Source: Capitulum mitella (lineage: Eukaryota > Arthropoda > Thecostraca > Pollicipedomorpha > Pollicipedidae). Taken from it: a stretch of 64,000 bases of DNA. Each line of letters begins with the position of its first letter. Within the stretch, counting starts at the first letter, position 1. The position numbers and the translations under genes are program-made. Positions 48,384-60,620 of the stretch are shown one piece after another. The stretch is taken from positions 35,683,293 to 35,747,292 of the forward strand of contig CP099839.1 of the NCBI GenBank assembly GCA_030062745.1. Direction: 5' to 3'. A model generated the notes under the pieces. The model was given only the letters and a program-made list of their open reading frames with translations, was not told the DNA's origin and did no database searches.

Positions 48384-49150
48384 CCTCTGAGGTTGAAGTT
48401 ACAGGCCATGAAAGATGACCGATTTTTATGGACATTGAATGATTCAAACACCCATGGCTCGGTGACAGATTGTCACAAAAAGGTGCGATTAGCTCCATTG
48501 GAAAGGGAAATGTACCAGCTTTCATAAATAAGTCCACTTTTTCGGTGACCTGGGTGACCTTTGACCTGAGTAGGTCGCAGAAGATTGTACGGTTTTTCTC
48601 TGCTTCACCACAGTGATTTGCGCGAAAATAAAGCACAGTATGTCCCCAAGTATTTGCAATAAGCATTCCAAAAAAAGTCCCGGCCAGATTTAAACTTTTC
48701 AGATATGTTGACATAAGTGCTGTCGAGTGGCGCTTGAGAAGTATGCCTTACGGGTATTTGACGAATATTGCTTGATTTCCTGTTTTTCGTTTGCCCGATT
48801 GTTTTACAATTTGGTGTGCGCAATGTCATGCGTGCCTTTTACGTATCAATTTAGTCTTAAATTGCTTGACCAAAAAGGCCAAAGCTTATGACATTCTACT
48901 ACCAGTCGATCGCTACCGTCCAGATGTGATACGCCCGCTGTCACATTTCCACAAAAGTGAGTCTGTCGTGTGTTCTTAGACCCCAAAGCCAACTGAGATA
49001 ATCCCAGTCGTGCATCGGAAGCGTTGAAAGGACAACCGAGACTACCGACGTCAGTTGACCCTGTATTGCCCGTTTTGATCTCGGGTCATTTATCGGTTGT
49101 CGGGGACTGATTTCGAATTTTATATCCATTTTGCACGTTTTGAGTGGATA
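48384..49150 (+). repeat. Inverted repeat pair, left arm (~765 bp)
   Basis: The reverse complement of this arm aligns with about 49350-50105. Landmarks on the complement are TCAAGCAATTTAAGAC, GGCAAACGAAAA, AGCAATATTCGTC, ATCTGAAAAGTT and GCAAATACTTGGGG. The - strand is open for 167 codons within it, but no domain was recognised. Confidence 0.65.
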
Positions 49151-49349
49151 CGTACGGGGTATATCCTGGATGAAAGTTGATTTTCTGTTTCTGATTTGCA
49201 CGTATCTGAGTCATCACTTTTATCTGCTTCCATACGAAGTTGTTACTTCATTTGTAACTATTCAGACATTCAGGGGATGATGTGACAAAAAAAATCAATA
49301 CACGGTAACCGACATAGAATCTTCGATACTTGTAAGCGCCGATACGTCA

Positions 49350-50105
49350 AAACTGTATATGAAGTTCGGAATCAGTGCCCTAGAAAAGCTATTAATGGCC
49401 CGTGGTTAACAGGTTATCCAAAGTCAGTCGGGATCAGTGACTTCAGTGGCTTTCAGAAGGCCCCGATTCGTGTATAAGATTGTTTCAGTTAGCTTAAAGG
49501 ACTAAGAACACCAGTTAAACTCGTTTCCGTGGAAATATGAGGAACGGATATGTCTGATCGGGATGGTAGGGATTGACTCATGGCGCGATGTTATAACCTT
49601 TGACCTTTCTGGTCAAGCAGTTTACAACGAAGCTGATGAGAAGCTGGCTCGCAGGACATTGTACACCAATTGTAGCAAAATCTGACAAACGAAAAGTGCG
49701 AAGTCGAGCAATATTCGTCATATAACCCCAGGGTATATGTCCACTTGGCAGCACTAAAGCCAAGGTATCTGAAAAGTTGCAGTTTGCCCAGAAATGTTTT
49801 TTTCTCTGCAACGTTTATTGCAGATACTTGGGGGCATGTTGTACTCCATTTTCGGGAAGATCACGGTGGGCAAACATGGTTAAAAAAATGTTCCATATGA
49901 CGTAGTCAGATCAAAGGTCATCCTGAGGTCACCAAAAAAATGAACTGATCTAAGAAAGCGGGAACATTTCTCTTTCGAATAGCTCTGATCGTACTTTTTT
50001 GTGACAATCTGTCACTGAATTATGGACATATGAATCATGCAATGTCAGTAAAAAATCGGTGGTGTTTCATGACCTGTAACTTTGATCTCAGAGGTCTTCA
50101 GGGCA
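49350..50105 (-). repeat. Inverted repeat pair, right arm (~755 bp)
   Basis: Partner of 48384-49150, about 200 bp away, in opposite orientation. The order of landmarks (GGTCAAGCAG, GACAAACGAAAA, AGCAATATTCGTC, ATCTGAAAAGTT, GCAGATACTTGGGG) is preserved, with moderate divergence. Confidence 0.65.
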
Positions 50106-50839
50106 AAAAATTTGTTCGTGGCCATATTTCGATAGGAGCTATGAGCTTACCAAATATTATTAAGATCGAAAGTGGTCGGGTCAGTTATTGAGCGATTTGA
50201 CATGGAATGACCCTTCTACATTCTGGAGGACTTTGGTCTTCACCGGGAATTGGGGCCCTTGGCCTTCCATTAGCCCCGGGACACACCAAGGGCCCCTGGC
50301 CCTCTCCAGGAATACCGTCTCCTTATCTGGAGGTCCTCAGACTTGGTCAGGGACCTTTTGTGTGTGTTTGGGGGCCCACTGGAAGTCAGGCGCTCGTATG
50401 GTATGGTTAGGGGTACTTTGGGACCCGTGGACTTCAAAGGGCCCCCAGAGACACCGAGAGTCCATGGTCGTCTTTGGAATGCCCTCTACTTTTATAGGGT
50501 CCTTGGTCTTCACCGGGGATCCGTAATGTGTTTGGGCCCCAATGAAATTCCGGCCAGATTCAGGGGCCTAGTGTATTCAGAAATCACAGGGAATCAGGGT
50601 CGCTGTAACCGGTATGAAGTCGCCTTTAGGTGTGTGACTTTCAAAGGGCCCATGTTCAATAGTCAGGTCTAGAAAGTACATGTAGTACATGAATTCTTGG
50701 GGTGGCCAGAGGTCGTCTGGTCACAGCTTTTAAGTCCACATTTGTGTCAGGGGGCGCAGCCATGAATGAGTTTGGCTGCGCTTTGGTGTCAGGGGGTGCC
50801 GGTAGGGGGTATATGGATCCAAATATAAAAGCCTGCTGG

Positions 50840-51058
50840 CCTGTAGGTATCCTGTTCGGCCGGCATGGAGCCTCCTGCCGGCCTTTTAGGTCCCAGTGTA
50901 CGGCGCTGTGGGGACCACCTGCCGGTCTGTAGGGCCCCTGTCGCCCTATGGGACCCCTGTCAGCCTTTGGAAGGCCCTTGTTGGCCTGTGGAGGGAACCC
51001 CTGCCGTCCTGTGGGCCCCTGTCAACATGTAGGGGCCCCTGCTGGTCGATAGGAGCCC
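50840..51058. repeat. ~20-bp GGCCCCT minisatellite
   Basis: About ten degenerate units such as GCCGGTCTGTAGGGCCCCT, 18-23 bp each. The preceding 50220-50660 is also GGGCCC-rich with looser repeats. Confidence 0.7.
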
Positions 51059-51629
51059 CGTTTCTCTTCCGTCGGTTTCTCTTCCACGCTCAGATCTTGC
51101 CACTTATCTTCAAATGGAAATCCTTGACGTAGCAAGTGAACCGACTATACGCTGTCCAGATGTGGCCTGCCTCATCCTTTAAATGTTCCATCGATGGCGT
51201 GACCAAATAATGACAGCCCGTTTTATGCAGGTGTCCCCGTTCACGACAGGCGACGGCTCCTTGGCGACGGACATAGGCGCGCCACAGTTGTGCCCGGCTG
51301 CGGCGAAACATTCGGAAGCCCGCAACGCCCTGACAGGGGCTCAGAGGTGTTCCAGCGGCCGCATGCATCGATTCGGCCCATTTTTCACTCTGCTGCAGAA
51401 TGTTGCACAATGTTGCAAGCGCCAGCATCTCGGCAACGGTCAGCCGGAACGCCAAACGAACACAACCAGTGTGCTTGCGAGGTTCGGATGGATCCAGTGG
51501 TATCTTGTGCTGAAATTGGAAATTATTGCAGTGCTGCATGAACATCAGATTGCAATCACCGTTACCTAGGTTTCCATATTCATTATGGAAAAATAGGATG
51601 AAGGTGAAGTTTGCCATCCAGATCTTCAG

Positions 51630-51823
51630 CAACGCAATTTGTACGACACGTCGAGTACCTGTCAGAGCCTGGCCATTCTGGCTTTGTTGGAGCTGGGCCA
51701 ACAGCTGAGCATTATGTTACTGGTGAATCAGCTGTATGACTATGTGGATGCCAGCAGTCCCTTTGGAGAGGAATGCGAAGCACCAGCACAGCAAATGGAA
51801 ATGGCAGAAATCAACATCCTCGT
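51630..51823 (+). CDS. Candidate internal exon of an unidentified gene
   Basis: An open + strand segment of 194 bp lies between a CAGATCTTCAG acceptor and a GTAAGT donor (51824-51829). It is 64 codons plus 2 bases in the only open frame. It reads QRNLYDTSSTCQSLA, then a Leu-rich helical part ILALLELGQQLSIML, then an acidic part DYVDASSPFGEECEAP. Codon composition is protein-like, but no family was recognised and no neighbouring exon was found. The stop two bases past the donor means it must be spliced to be part of a longer protein. Confidence 0.3.
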
Positions 51824-51830
51824 GTAAGTT

Positions 51831-53023
51831 ATACAGAAATGGCGAACTAGCACCTCCTTGTCTCAGATTTTGGCATAAAGTTATCCAGTGAGGTTATCTT
51901 GGTATTCCGGAATCAAACTGTGTTATTTAAGCCCTACCCGATTTACGATGTTTGGGTTATAAAGCCTCTTGAGACGTTTTTTGAGAAAATTGCAGCAGAT
52001 GGTTATCTTCATGTTTGTTTTGTTCACATTATTAAGCCAACGGAGTTGTCTTCCTGGCTGACAGACGAAGTGCTATGATTAAAAGAATGGACCAGAATGC
52101 CAGAAACAAAATCGCAAAATTCATACAGAAATAGAAACATATACGAAAAACGCCAAAGCTTCGTATAGTTTCTTCATCATACTCTATGTGTCGTATAATG
52201 TTAGTACATACGCTACATCGTTTAGAACCTGTTATAATGTTGTGATGGAATTTTTGGACATTTTGACATTGACATTTTTGACATTGACATTGACATGACA
52301 TTTTTGACATTTTGACATTTTTGACATCAACCCCAGGTGCTAAAATCGCCTGGAGGAGTCTGTTTGCTCAGTACAGCTTAACATCGGCAGAATATTGATG
52401 AATATGAACAGTGATTACCCATGCTCGGGTAATCACTCCGAAAACGTAAGCGCAGATTGACGGACAGGCATATGAAGGAAAACAGATTAATCATCTAAGA
52501 GGTCCCACGTTATTGCGAAGAATGTAAGGTTAGAAACCAACTCGAACTTCCATCTCTTGTTCGCAAAGTCCGTCTTGACAGGCTCTGGCTTCCGTTCCAG
52601 TCGGCGAAAAGCCGCCTTGACGCAGAGCGCACGCTTGCCAGTCGATCCAAGGGGGTACGGGTGTCTGAGGACCACCGTGAGGACATAATCCGCAAGCAAA
52701 GGAGTTCAGCAGCGAGCAAAATGTGTCCACTGTCTCGGTGAGCCCGACATAGTCCGGCAGTGTCCACAAGATTGAGTGAGAACTCAGCGCCATCTTTGAA
52801 GTCGACCCGTCGTACAGCAGGCAAGAGGATGGTTCATCCGTTGCACTAAACGTGGCCACGGTCTCCTGTAGTCAGAGACCAACAGACCGTCCTGAACATT
52901 AACGCGGTTAGGCATCCGCCTGGACATCGCAAGGTCGATTTTGTTTTTTTACTCCAGTTATGGCCTGTATCTCAGATAATGATCAGGGAATGTAATAATT
53001 ATACATCATTAGAATCGTAATGA
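51831..53023. other. No gene recognised
   Basis: The - strand from 52860 to 52490 is open in several overlapping frames (for example RVDFKDGAEFSLNLVDTAG and RWKFELVSNLTFFAITW), which may be a decayed coding sequence. No family was recognised. Confidence 0.3.
52255..52327. repeat. (TGACATT)n simple repeat
   Basis: TGACATT and TTTTGACAT units repeat about ten times with small length changes. Confidence 0.85.
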
Positions 53024-53523
53024 NNNNNNNNNNNNNNNNNNNNNNNNNNNNNNNNNNNNNNNNNNNNNNNNNNNNNNNNNNNNNNNNNNNNNNNNNNNNN
53101 NNNNNNNNNNNNNNNNNNNNNNNNNNNNNNNNNNNNNNNNNNNNNNNNNNNNNNNNNNNNNNNNNNNNNNNNNNNNNNNNNNNNNNNNNNNNNNNNNNNN
53201 NNNNNNNNNNNNNNNNNNNNNNNNNNNNNNNNNNNNNNNNNNNNNNNNNNNNNNNNNNNNNNNNNNNNNNNNNNNNNNNNNNNNNNNNNNNNNNNNNNNN
53301 NNNNNNNNNNNNNNNNNNNNNNNNNNNNNNNNNNNNNNNNNNNNNNNNNNNNNNNNNNNNNNNNNNNNNNNNNNNNNNNNNNNNNNNNNNNNNNNNNNNN
53401 NNNNNNNNNNNNNNNNNNNNNNNNNNNNNNNNNNNNNNNNNNNNNNNNNNNNNNNNNNNNNNNNNNNNNNNNNNNNNNNNNNNNNNNNNNNNNNNNNNNN
53501 NNNNNNNNNNNNNNNNNNNNNNN
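53024..53523. other. Assembly gap (500 N)
   Basis: Exactly 500 unknown bases, a conventional placeholder length, so the true distance is uncertain. It separates a CpG-normal segment from the CpG-poor COA7 region. Confidence 1.
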
Positions 53524-53759
53524 TTCATAAATCTGGCTGCTTAAAGATTTTCCTTTGTTACTGTCATCCCGAAAATGTTAAAAACATATTAAAGGAATGA
53601 CTTGATTAAGATGAAAGTATATCTAATTAATTAAGAATGCTTGAAACACAATTTGTCACGTTTTATCCTCCATAAATTTATTTGACTGATCTGAAGCTAG
53701 ATGATCAGTTTCTTGCATAATAAGGAACTAAATTCCCCTTTATTTCATTTTTGGTTAAT

Positions 53760-53900
53760 ATGACGCGCTTGGTACAAAACGGTAATTGCCGAAACCGACA
53801 CCTGACATTGATTCTAGCACCATGTGAATTACGTAAGTGGGACGAAGTTGGACTTCGGCTTTTTGGCGCGCGGTCGTGAGTTAGACTGGCAAAAGGTCTG
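53760..53900 (+). promoter_or_regulatory. COA7: Probable COA7 promoter and non-coding first exon
   Basis: A short CpG cluster (about a dozen CpGs in 140 bp, including GGCGCGCGG) stands out in an otherwise CpG-depleted block, 1.2 kb upstream of the COA7 start. Two donor-like sites lie in it, GTAAGT at 53833 and GTGAGT at 53876. Either could splice to the acceptor at 55060 to form a 5' UTR intron. No TATA box was recognised. This is inference from composition and splice signals; no transcript was available. Confidence 0.45.
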
Positions 53901-55072
53901 AGGTTAGGATTGAGAGCCTGCGGATTGTGTCCAGAAGTGTGTTTCAGACTTTTTTCTTTAGCTTACTCGAACTTTAGTTTTGTTTGGATGCCTGTATTAT
54001 CGTGACTCTATAAAATTTTCACTCCACCCATTCAGTTCACTCCAAATACTCATTTTATATACACGTAACCTCATACAGAAAACGGGTTTATGTTTATGCC
54101 AGGTTGTCACAGGTATTATGCACTAAGGTTTGTTTTACCCATTTGCATTGAAATATTTGTAAAATTATGTAAAAGGTATTAATGTATTGTGATTGACTGG
54201 GCATGATGGTTGTAATAAGGTAATGCAGAAGTAGCCTTAAGCTCATAGTGTCTGGAATGTTTGAATGTATAGCATTTATTTGGTATGTCTGTAACACATT
54301 AGAAAATAACAGAAAGGTATAAAAACAAAACAAAAGTAAAATAGTCCCAAATTTCAGCCCTGGGCCTTCCTCAGGGATAGTTTTTCAAAAAGTAAACACA
54401 CTAACACTGATGAGTACAAAATCTAACATGTCCATGCCAGAAACATAAATCCATTGCACTGGAGCACCACCACATAATGGATCTAAATTAATTTGATGGC
54501 AACAACTGGCATTATAGGCATTGTACAACTAAACTTTATTTAAACCATCTGCTGGTATGAGACTGGTGGCAACAGGCACTAGGATGAACTATTGGTTTTA
54601 AGGATAGGCCTAGCAATTACAAATTTTAACAGGTTCCACAACCCAGAATTCTACATGATCACAAGCCTGGATCATTTTAGTGGTTGGAAGTTTAGACATA
54701 ATGTGGACATCTGTTTGAGGTGTCCAGAAGTGGTCACCCTGGGGCATGTTCCTAGTTGTGTTGTTTGCTCCTCTCAGATGTTCATTTTACAGCTTCCAAA
54801 TTGTATGTTTGGTTTCCTCAGCATAGCTAACCACATGAAGAGCTCTCAGACCACAGGCAGTTTTCTAACCAGTGTTCTTAACATGGCATCTTCCTCCCCA
54901 AAACCCACCTCACAACAGTGTCGATGATGCTTTCCCCCTGGGTAGGGAAAAATATGGTAGGAGTTTAAGGCTACCTCTACTTTACCATATTATGTAAGGT
55001 ACATTGGAGTGATTATGGCATTTCATATGGCTAACAAGATGTCATGTATTTTCTTTACAGGTTTTCGTAGTC

Positions 55073-55172
55073 ATGTCATTTGATTTGAAATCGGAGGAAG
55101 ATGTGAAGCAGTATGTGGATAATTTAGGAATTGAATACCGATTTGGGTGCTACAATGAAAAAAAGCCAGAAA
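55073..55172 (+). CDS. COA7: COA7 coding exon 1 (Sel1-repeat cytochrome c oxidase assembly factor)
   Basis: First coding exon of COA7, a soluble protein of the mitochondrial intermembrane space needed for respiratory complex IV assembly (known for the family). The exon encodes residues 1-33, beginning MSFDLKSEEDVKQYV, and contains Cys26, the first cysteine of the first CX8C pair. It ends with one base of codon 34 followed by a GTAAGT donor at 55173. The exon itself opens at 55061 after a TTCTTTACAG acceptor, so the 12 bases before the ATG are probably 5' UTR joined to an upstream non-coding exon. This ATG is chosen because the protein then aligns end to end with vertebrate COA7, and the joined length (231 residues) equals that of the human protein. 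The frame stays open through those 12 bases, so a slightly longer N-terminus encoded upstream cannot be excluded. Confidence 0.9.
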
Positions 55173-56532
55173 GTAAGTTGATATGATAGCACATATGTCT
55201 TACTATGACACAATGTGGGCTACTTCATCACTTACTAATTGTAACTGTCTTAGCGCTGGATATTTTTAAAGGCTAATGTCAATTTTCCTTACTGCATTTC
55301 CTCCTGCAAACATGTTAATTCTTGGTTTTGGAGTTGGTAAGTATTAGAAACATAAATGTCAGAAAATCCAAATTTAGGCCAATTTATATGTGACAAATTT
55401 CACTTTGAATCCATGCAGCAGGGACTTCTCCCTAAGATCTGCCAGTGCACCAGACTGATTTAGACAAAATGGCATAGAACAAAAGCTGGAAATCTGAGTT
55501 ATCTTTCCATGTACTGAAAAGTGTCCAGAAGTGTCATTTGCACCTCCCAAAAGTGTAAAAAAAAGGCCAAGTACTATTTGCCATCGCATATGTTGCTGCA
55601 GGCACTGAATGTGGCTCTGATACCTACTTTTGGTCCTGAAGCTAGTCTCCTGACAGGCCTGGAAGCAGTTTTTAAAGAGTGGCTGATGGATGGTCTGCTT
55701 CATCAGAGGCAGTTATGTGCAAAGTTTGGTTTTATTTTTTTCACTCAGTTTTGCAGGATTAGTTGGGTTAATTTCATTATCTCTGAATGAGATGATGGCT
55801 ACAGTCTATAAGAAACATCAACTGTGGGTCCAGGAAGCCAGTATAAGGAGCAAATGTGACCTACTGGAAATGCCAATGGCATATGTATTTTACTAGACAA
55901 CAGCTCTTATTTTCTTGTTTCCACATTTCATTTTTCCCAGATCTGCCCATGTCAGTGCATCTACAAGTATATGCTTTATATGTATTTGCCTTAAATTTCA
56001 CCATTGGGATGAAATCAATAATGGAGATCACTGGTAAGTGTGGATCAAATTCTCAGCTTCTCAAATTTCTGCACCTCCGGACTTTACTCAGTCATTTTCT
56101 ATGTTGCCAATAAAACCTTCATCCTCTCTAGCAGTGCTGTGACATCTAAAAATGTGTACTTATCCAGCTTCATCTTGTCTTCATCATGAAGAACCCACTT
56201 GCACATGTCTCATTACCCCATGTGATGTGCCCTGCATCTGCCCTTTGCAGTTTCTTAACACTTGATTCTATCTGGTAGTCACTTACAACAAATGTCAGTC
56301 ATTAAAATCATGGTGTTGATAGGTTTATGTTAGGTATTATATTATGCATTAACCCAACAGCATCAGTATCTAAATGGGTGAGCACAGTTCTGAAATGACT
56401 ACAGATTGGCTTGACATGCTTCCCACATACTCCTGTTCCATGTACAACATCCAAAATTTTGTGTAAGGTATAAAAAAACATAAGAAGGGAAGTCGCCATA
56501 TTCTAACACTATATTTCAAATACTTTGGCTAT

Positions 56533-56688
56533 GGTGTCAGAAAAACTTGCTGGGATCTGGATCCTCTTGCATGGAAATAGAGCTAAGCAGGGAAGAGGGT
56601 GTATGGCATTGGTGTCAGAAAAAATTGCTGGGGTCTGGATCCTCTTGCATGGAAATAGAGCTAAGCAGGGGAAGAGGGTGTAAACCAT
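56533..56688. repeat. 78-bp tandem duplication
   Basis: GGTGTCAGAAAAACTTGCTG at 56533 recurs at 56611. The following GGATCCTCTTGCATGGAAAT segment is identical in both, so the event is recent. Confidence 0.9.
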
Positions 56689-57746
56689 TTTAAAATCATT
56701 TCTTTATAGGCAGTACTGCAGGATTAATGCCAGATTTTAGTGCCAGATTTTAGTGCTCAAGATAGGTTGCAGCATCCCAGTGACTCATTGATCCTGCTGC
56801 CAGTGCTTACAGACCATTGCCTCTCTGAAGACTGAAATGCTTAATTTCATCGGTTTGGAAGATGATTAGGGCTGCAACAATATCATGACCTTTGCCTCTG
56901 CCATGGTATTCAAACTGATGTTGTCGTGACAAACTATTTGTCACACACCAGTGTGATGTGCTCAATAATATGACGCACATTGTTGCATTTATTAAAGAGG
57001 ATAGTCCACCATTATTATGTTACTATTGACTGATGTGGCCAATTTGTAGACTGCACACTAAATCAGATTTTATTGCATCTTAGATCTGCAGACTCTGTAA
57101 ATATCGTGTGTAAAGGGATGTACTTGATTATATTATAAGTGTTATTATTTGCAGCTGTTGTCTTCACACAAGGTTTGCCACCTTTGCAGCTGAAATGTAG
57201 GGAACAAATGGCATAATGCAATTCACGTTTTAAGTGTCGAGGAGATGGCGCGCCGGTCGCGGCATTTCCGGGCGGTTGCCAACCGTCATGTGGAATGATG
57301 AGATGAACAGTCACGGCGGACGTTGGGGCGGCGTGTGATAACATCTTTTCTGTGGACGTTTGAGACATAGTGAAGTATGTTCGTAATTCTCAACGTTACT
57401 GACAGAAAGGGAGGCAGTGCTCATGGCTGGACATGTCATTGAATGCGATGTTCTTGAGAGAAGAGAGGAAGAAATGGAGATCACTGCCTTATGTGCTCAG
57501 ACATCTTTGGCAGTCAGCAGAAAAGGAGCGTTATTTGTCAGCAGTCTGTCAGTGTCCATTCCGATGCACTTATCATAACGGGGGTGTCGTTTTGCGTACA
57601 TGATTGAGAGGGCCCAGCTGAGATGTCCAACAACTAAACCCCCCCCCCTCAGCGTGAATTTGTCAACGGATTTAGGCCACTGTTTTGGCCGTTAGTAATT
57701 TTCAGTTTCCCTATTTTTGCATTTATACCTGCTTTTGAAGTGGAAC

Positions 57747-57751
<5 letters not shown>

Positions 57752-57815
<64 letters not shown>

Positions 57816-57853
57816 ATATGTATATATATATATGTATATGTATATATATATAT
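57752..57853. repeat. COA7: (TA)n/(TG)n microsatellite in the COA7 intron
   Basis: TA run, short TG stretch, then TATG/TA. A dispersed repeat (57875-57990) follows directly. Confidence 0.95.
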
Positions 57854-57874
57854 TATGAATGTTAAACCGAGGGG

Positions 57875-57990
57875 GATGGGTGTCTGGACCCGAGGATTCA
57901 GGGATTTTGACATTAGGCCCATGACAGTGATTGGAAAAAGCAGTCTAAAATCTTACGTGGACCCCCAATAATTTTCGAAAATCTCTGATA
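57875..57990 (+). repeat. Dispersed ~120-bp repeat, copy 2
   Basis: Partner of 39652-39775 in the same orientation, inside the COA7 intron. Confidence 0.55.
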
Positions 57991-58636
57991 CCCACACCCA
58001 CCCGACCACACGCACACACGCGCGCACGCGCACACACGTACGCACCTATACGGGTAAGGACCCCGAAGTGAGGACCTCAAGGGGTCACCTCTTAATGAGG
58101 ACCAATACGACTACCCTTCAAAATCGCGAGGGCATTTTTAAAATAATTTTCCGACAATGCTGTTACCCAGATATGACGACGGCAGCCATTTCAGAGGTCT
58201 CAAACAAATATCCAGGTGTCCGTTGGATGTCACGAAATGAGGACCAAATGAAGTGACCTCATTCTTACGTCACAGTTTAAACACAGCGTACTGGGAACCG
58301 GTCCTGGTTCCACGCCTAGTCATTTTCCATCACACCTGACCCGTGCCTGTTGTTTCTGCTGCCATCAGTCGAAGCAGTGCGTGCCGTCGGCCGCCGGTTT
58401 GGTGAACTCAGCGGCCGCATCATCGGTGTCCTCACTCAAATCATCCAGTCTTTTTTCCCACAAAGCCTTTTAGCTTATGGCCAGATCTTTAACTCCACTT
58501 CACGTCCCTCTTCCATGCGTGGTGTCTTAGACATGCCTTGGAACGCAATGAAAATTTCAAGTTTTTGTTTCACTTCGGTTGCCTGCTGTCTCATGCAAGC
58601 GTAGTGGGGAAACAGCCCCCTGTGATCGCGCATTTG

Positions 58637-59335
58637 CCCTATTCCCTACCCATAACGCCAGGGCGCATTCCCATATGACGGGGGAGGGGTATGCCCCCCC
58701 CCCCTCTCCCGAGATCTCGAGAGATACTGGACCGATTTCATCGTAAGAAATGGCAATCGATTCGCCATGACATCAGTACATTTTGAAAAAAAGATTTCAA
58801 AAACTGAAAAGGGACGGATAAAGAGGGCAAAAGACTGAAAAGGGTATATTTGACTTCTTAGAACTCCGATGTTTATGGACCGATTTTGACGCAGTCGGCA
58901 TGAATCAAGAGCCAGTCGATGGAACTTTCCCTTTGGTCCATGCGTCTAAGATTTTGAGAACATTCATTGGCGTTTACAGGGCTTGGAAAATGGGAGGACT
59001 AAAAAAATGAACTAGCGGGAGTCAAAGACCTTTTGGCTTTTATTAGATATGTGACGTATTTTACTGTTATAGATTATATATTTTATGTTTTATAGATACG
59101 TGTTTTAGGTTTTATAGATACGTGTTTCATGTTTTATAGATATTGTTTTATAGATACGTATTTTATATTTTATGGATATAGCTTTTATTATAGATATGTT
59201 CAAAAGTAGAAAACATATTAAATGGTTTTTATAATGCTGGCATCGGCGGAGCCAAGGACTTGAAAAAGGGGAACTATTATGGTTGCAAGTTGATCAGGTC
59301 GATTTACGACCTTGCGATTTCATAAATGACAACGA
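58637..59335 (+). mobile_element. COA7: TTAA element copy 8 (right side lost, in the COA7 intron)
   Basis: A left-terminus-like CCCTATTCCC is followed by the family landmarks (GAGATCTCGAGAG, then the TTTATGGACCGATTTTGA region). It then diverges after about 59330 with no right end. Between 59043 and 59205 it carries an internal expansion of a TTTTATAGATACGTG-type repeat absent from other copies. Confidence 0.6.
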
Positions 59336-59589
59336 AAGTAAAATTTCCCTCGGTCAAAATGAAGTGGGCCAAATCTGTTAAGAAATTCACGTGGGGAAGT
59401 TTTCGTTACCGGACACTCACTGCCCCCTCCCCCAATAATTTACACAAAACGTCATCCATGGATATGGGGCATTTTGTGGGAATGCAGGTGGTGGTTGGCG
59501 TTTGCATTGTTACAGTGTGAACATTCAGTCATTTGAAACTCTTGGTCAGCACTGAAATACGGAGGTTGTCAGCGAATACTATGGTTCAT

Positions 59590-60070
59590 TTCGAATGTGC
59601 CGACACTGGAACGGCTGGCATAGTCGGTGGCGTTGCGCAGACATTCGGTGGAAGGACGTTGACACTGGACCGGCAGGGGTGCTCGGTGATAGTGCGCCGA
59701 CAATAGCGGATGGCGTAATCGGTGATGGTGTGCCGACACACGGCGACGGTGTCCCGACAGTCGTTGACGGTGCGCCATCACTCGGCGGCGGTGCGTCAAC
59801 ACTGGATCGGCAGGGGTGCTCGCTGATGGCGCACCGACTGCGGGGCGTAATCGGAGATGGTGTGCCGACACTCGGCGACGGTGCGCCGACACTAGAACGG
59901 CTGGCGTATTGATGACGGCACGCCGACATTTGGAGATGGTGCGCCGATATTGGACCGGCTGGCATAATCACTGACGGTACGCTGACAATGGAACGTGGGG
60001 CTTAATCGGCGACGCTAGGTCCACGCTGTAACGGCGGGCGTACTCGGCGAAGATGCGCCCACACTGGATA
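59590..60070. repeat. GC-rich minisatellite with ~137-bp higher-order unit
   Basis: Short units of the type GGCGACGGTGCGCCGACACT repeat through the region. A longer period is visible because ACTGGACCGGCAGGGGTGCTC at 59664 recurs at 59801. It lies in the COA7 intron. Confidence 0.75.
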
Positions 60071-60556
60071 CCAGTCAGGGATGCAGGAGCGTGACGCACG
60101 CAATCCAGCAGTCAGCACTATGTTCAGGTTTTGCGGGCACTGATGCATCATGGAACATCATGTTACAATGTCAGGTTGGTGCAGGAGTACTTGTTGCTGA
60201 ATGTTAGTGAGTTTGGCGGGTAATGGTGAAGAATAAAGTCTCTATGACTCTGGGCAGAAGGTTGTGAGTCATTGCCATATGACATCCTCATGCAGAACGT
60301 AATTTAACATTGGGCAAATAGGTGCTGCAAGAAAGAACTGACCTGAATGTAATCTTGCACCCAAACATTTTTGTAACCTGTTTGCACTGTCCCAACATTG
60401 CATTTCTTTTACCGGCTTGTGCGTCGGGCACAAATGGAAACTCAGGGCTCCGTCCCTTCCATAAAACTCCAGGGCGCGGGAATCGGTGAAGCGGGGCGGA
60501 GCGCTGCTCCTTCCTCCAACTTTTTTTGAAATTCATCGTTCGTCCTTTGAGCGTTG

Positions 60557-60620
60557 ACTGGAAAAATTGACCCATAATGCTTCTTTGACCTCCCAACTGT
60601 GGAGTTCCTGCCCCCTGCCA
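60557..60620 (+). repeat. Dispersed repeat fragment, copy 2
   Basis: GACTGGAAAAATTGACCCAT, then AATGCTTCTTTGACC and GAGTTCCTGCCCCC. Same orientation as 44860-44930; too short to classify. Confidence 0.4.

Noticed and set aside
48211-48714. 167-codon - strand frame as a gene
   Set aside because: It lies inside one arm of an inverted repeat whose partner arm is not open, and no domain is seen.
51090-51701. 203-codon - strand frame
   Set aside because: No recognisable domain. The + strand over its start has a better splice-bounded candidate exon (51630-51823).
52983-53544. Long frames across the gap
   Set aside because: Made of unknown bases.
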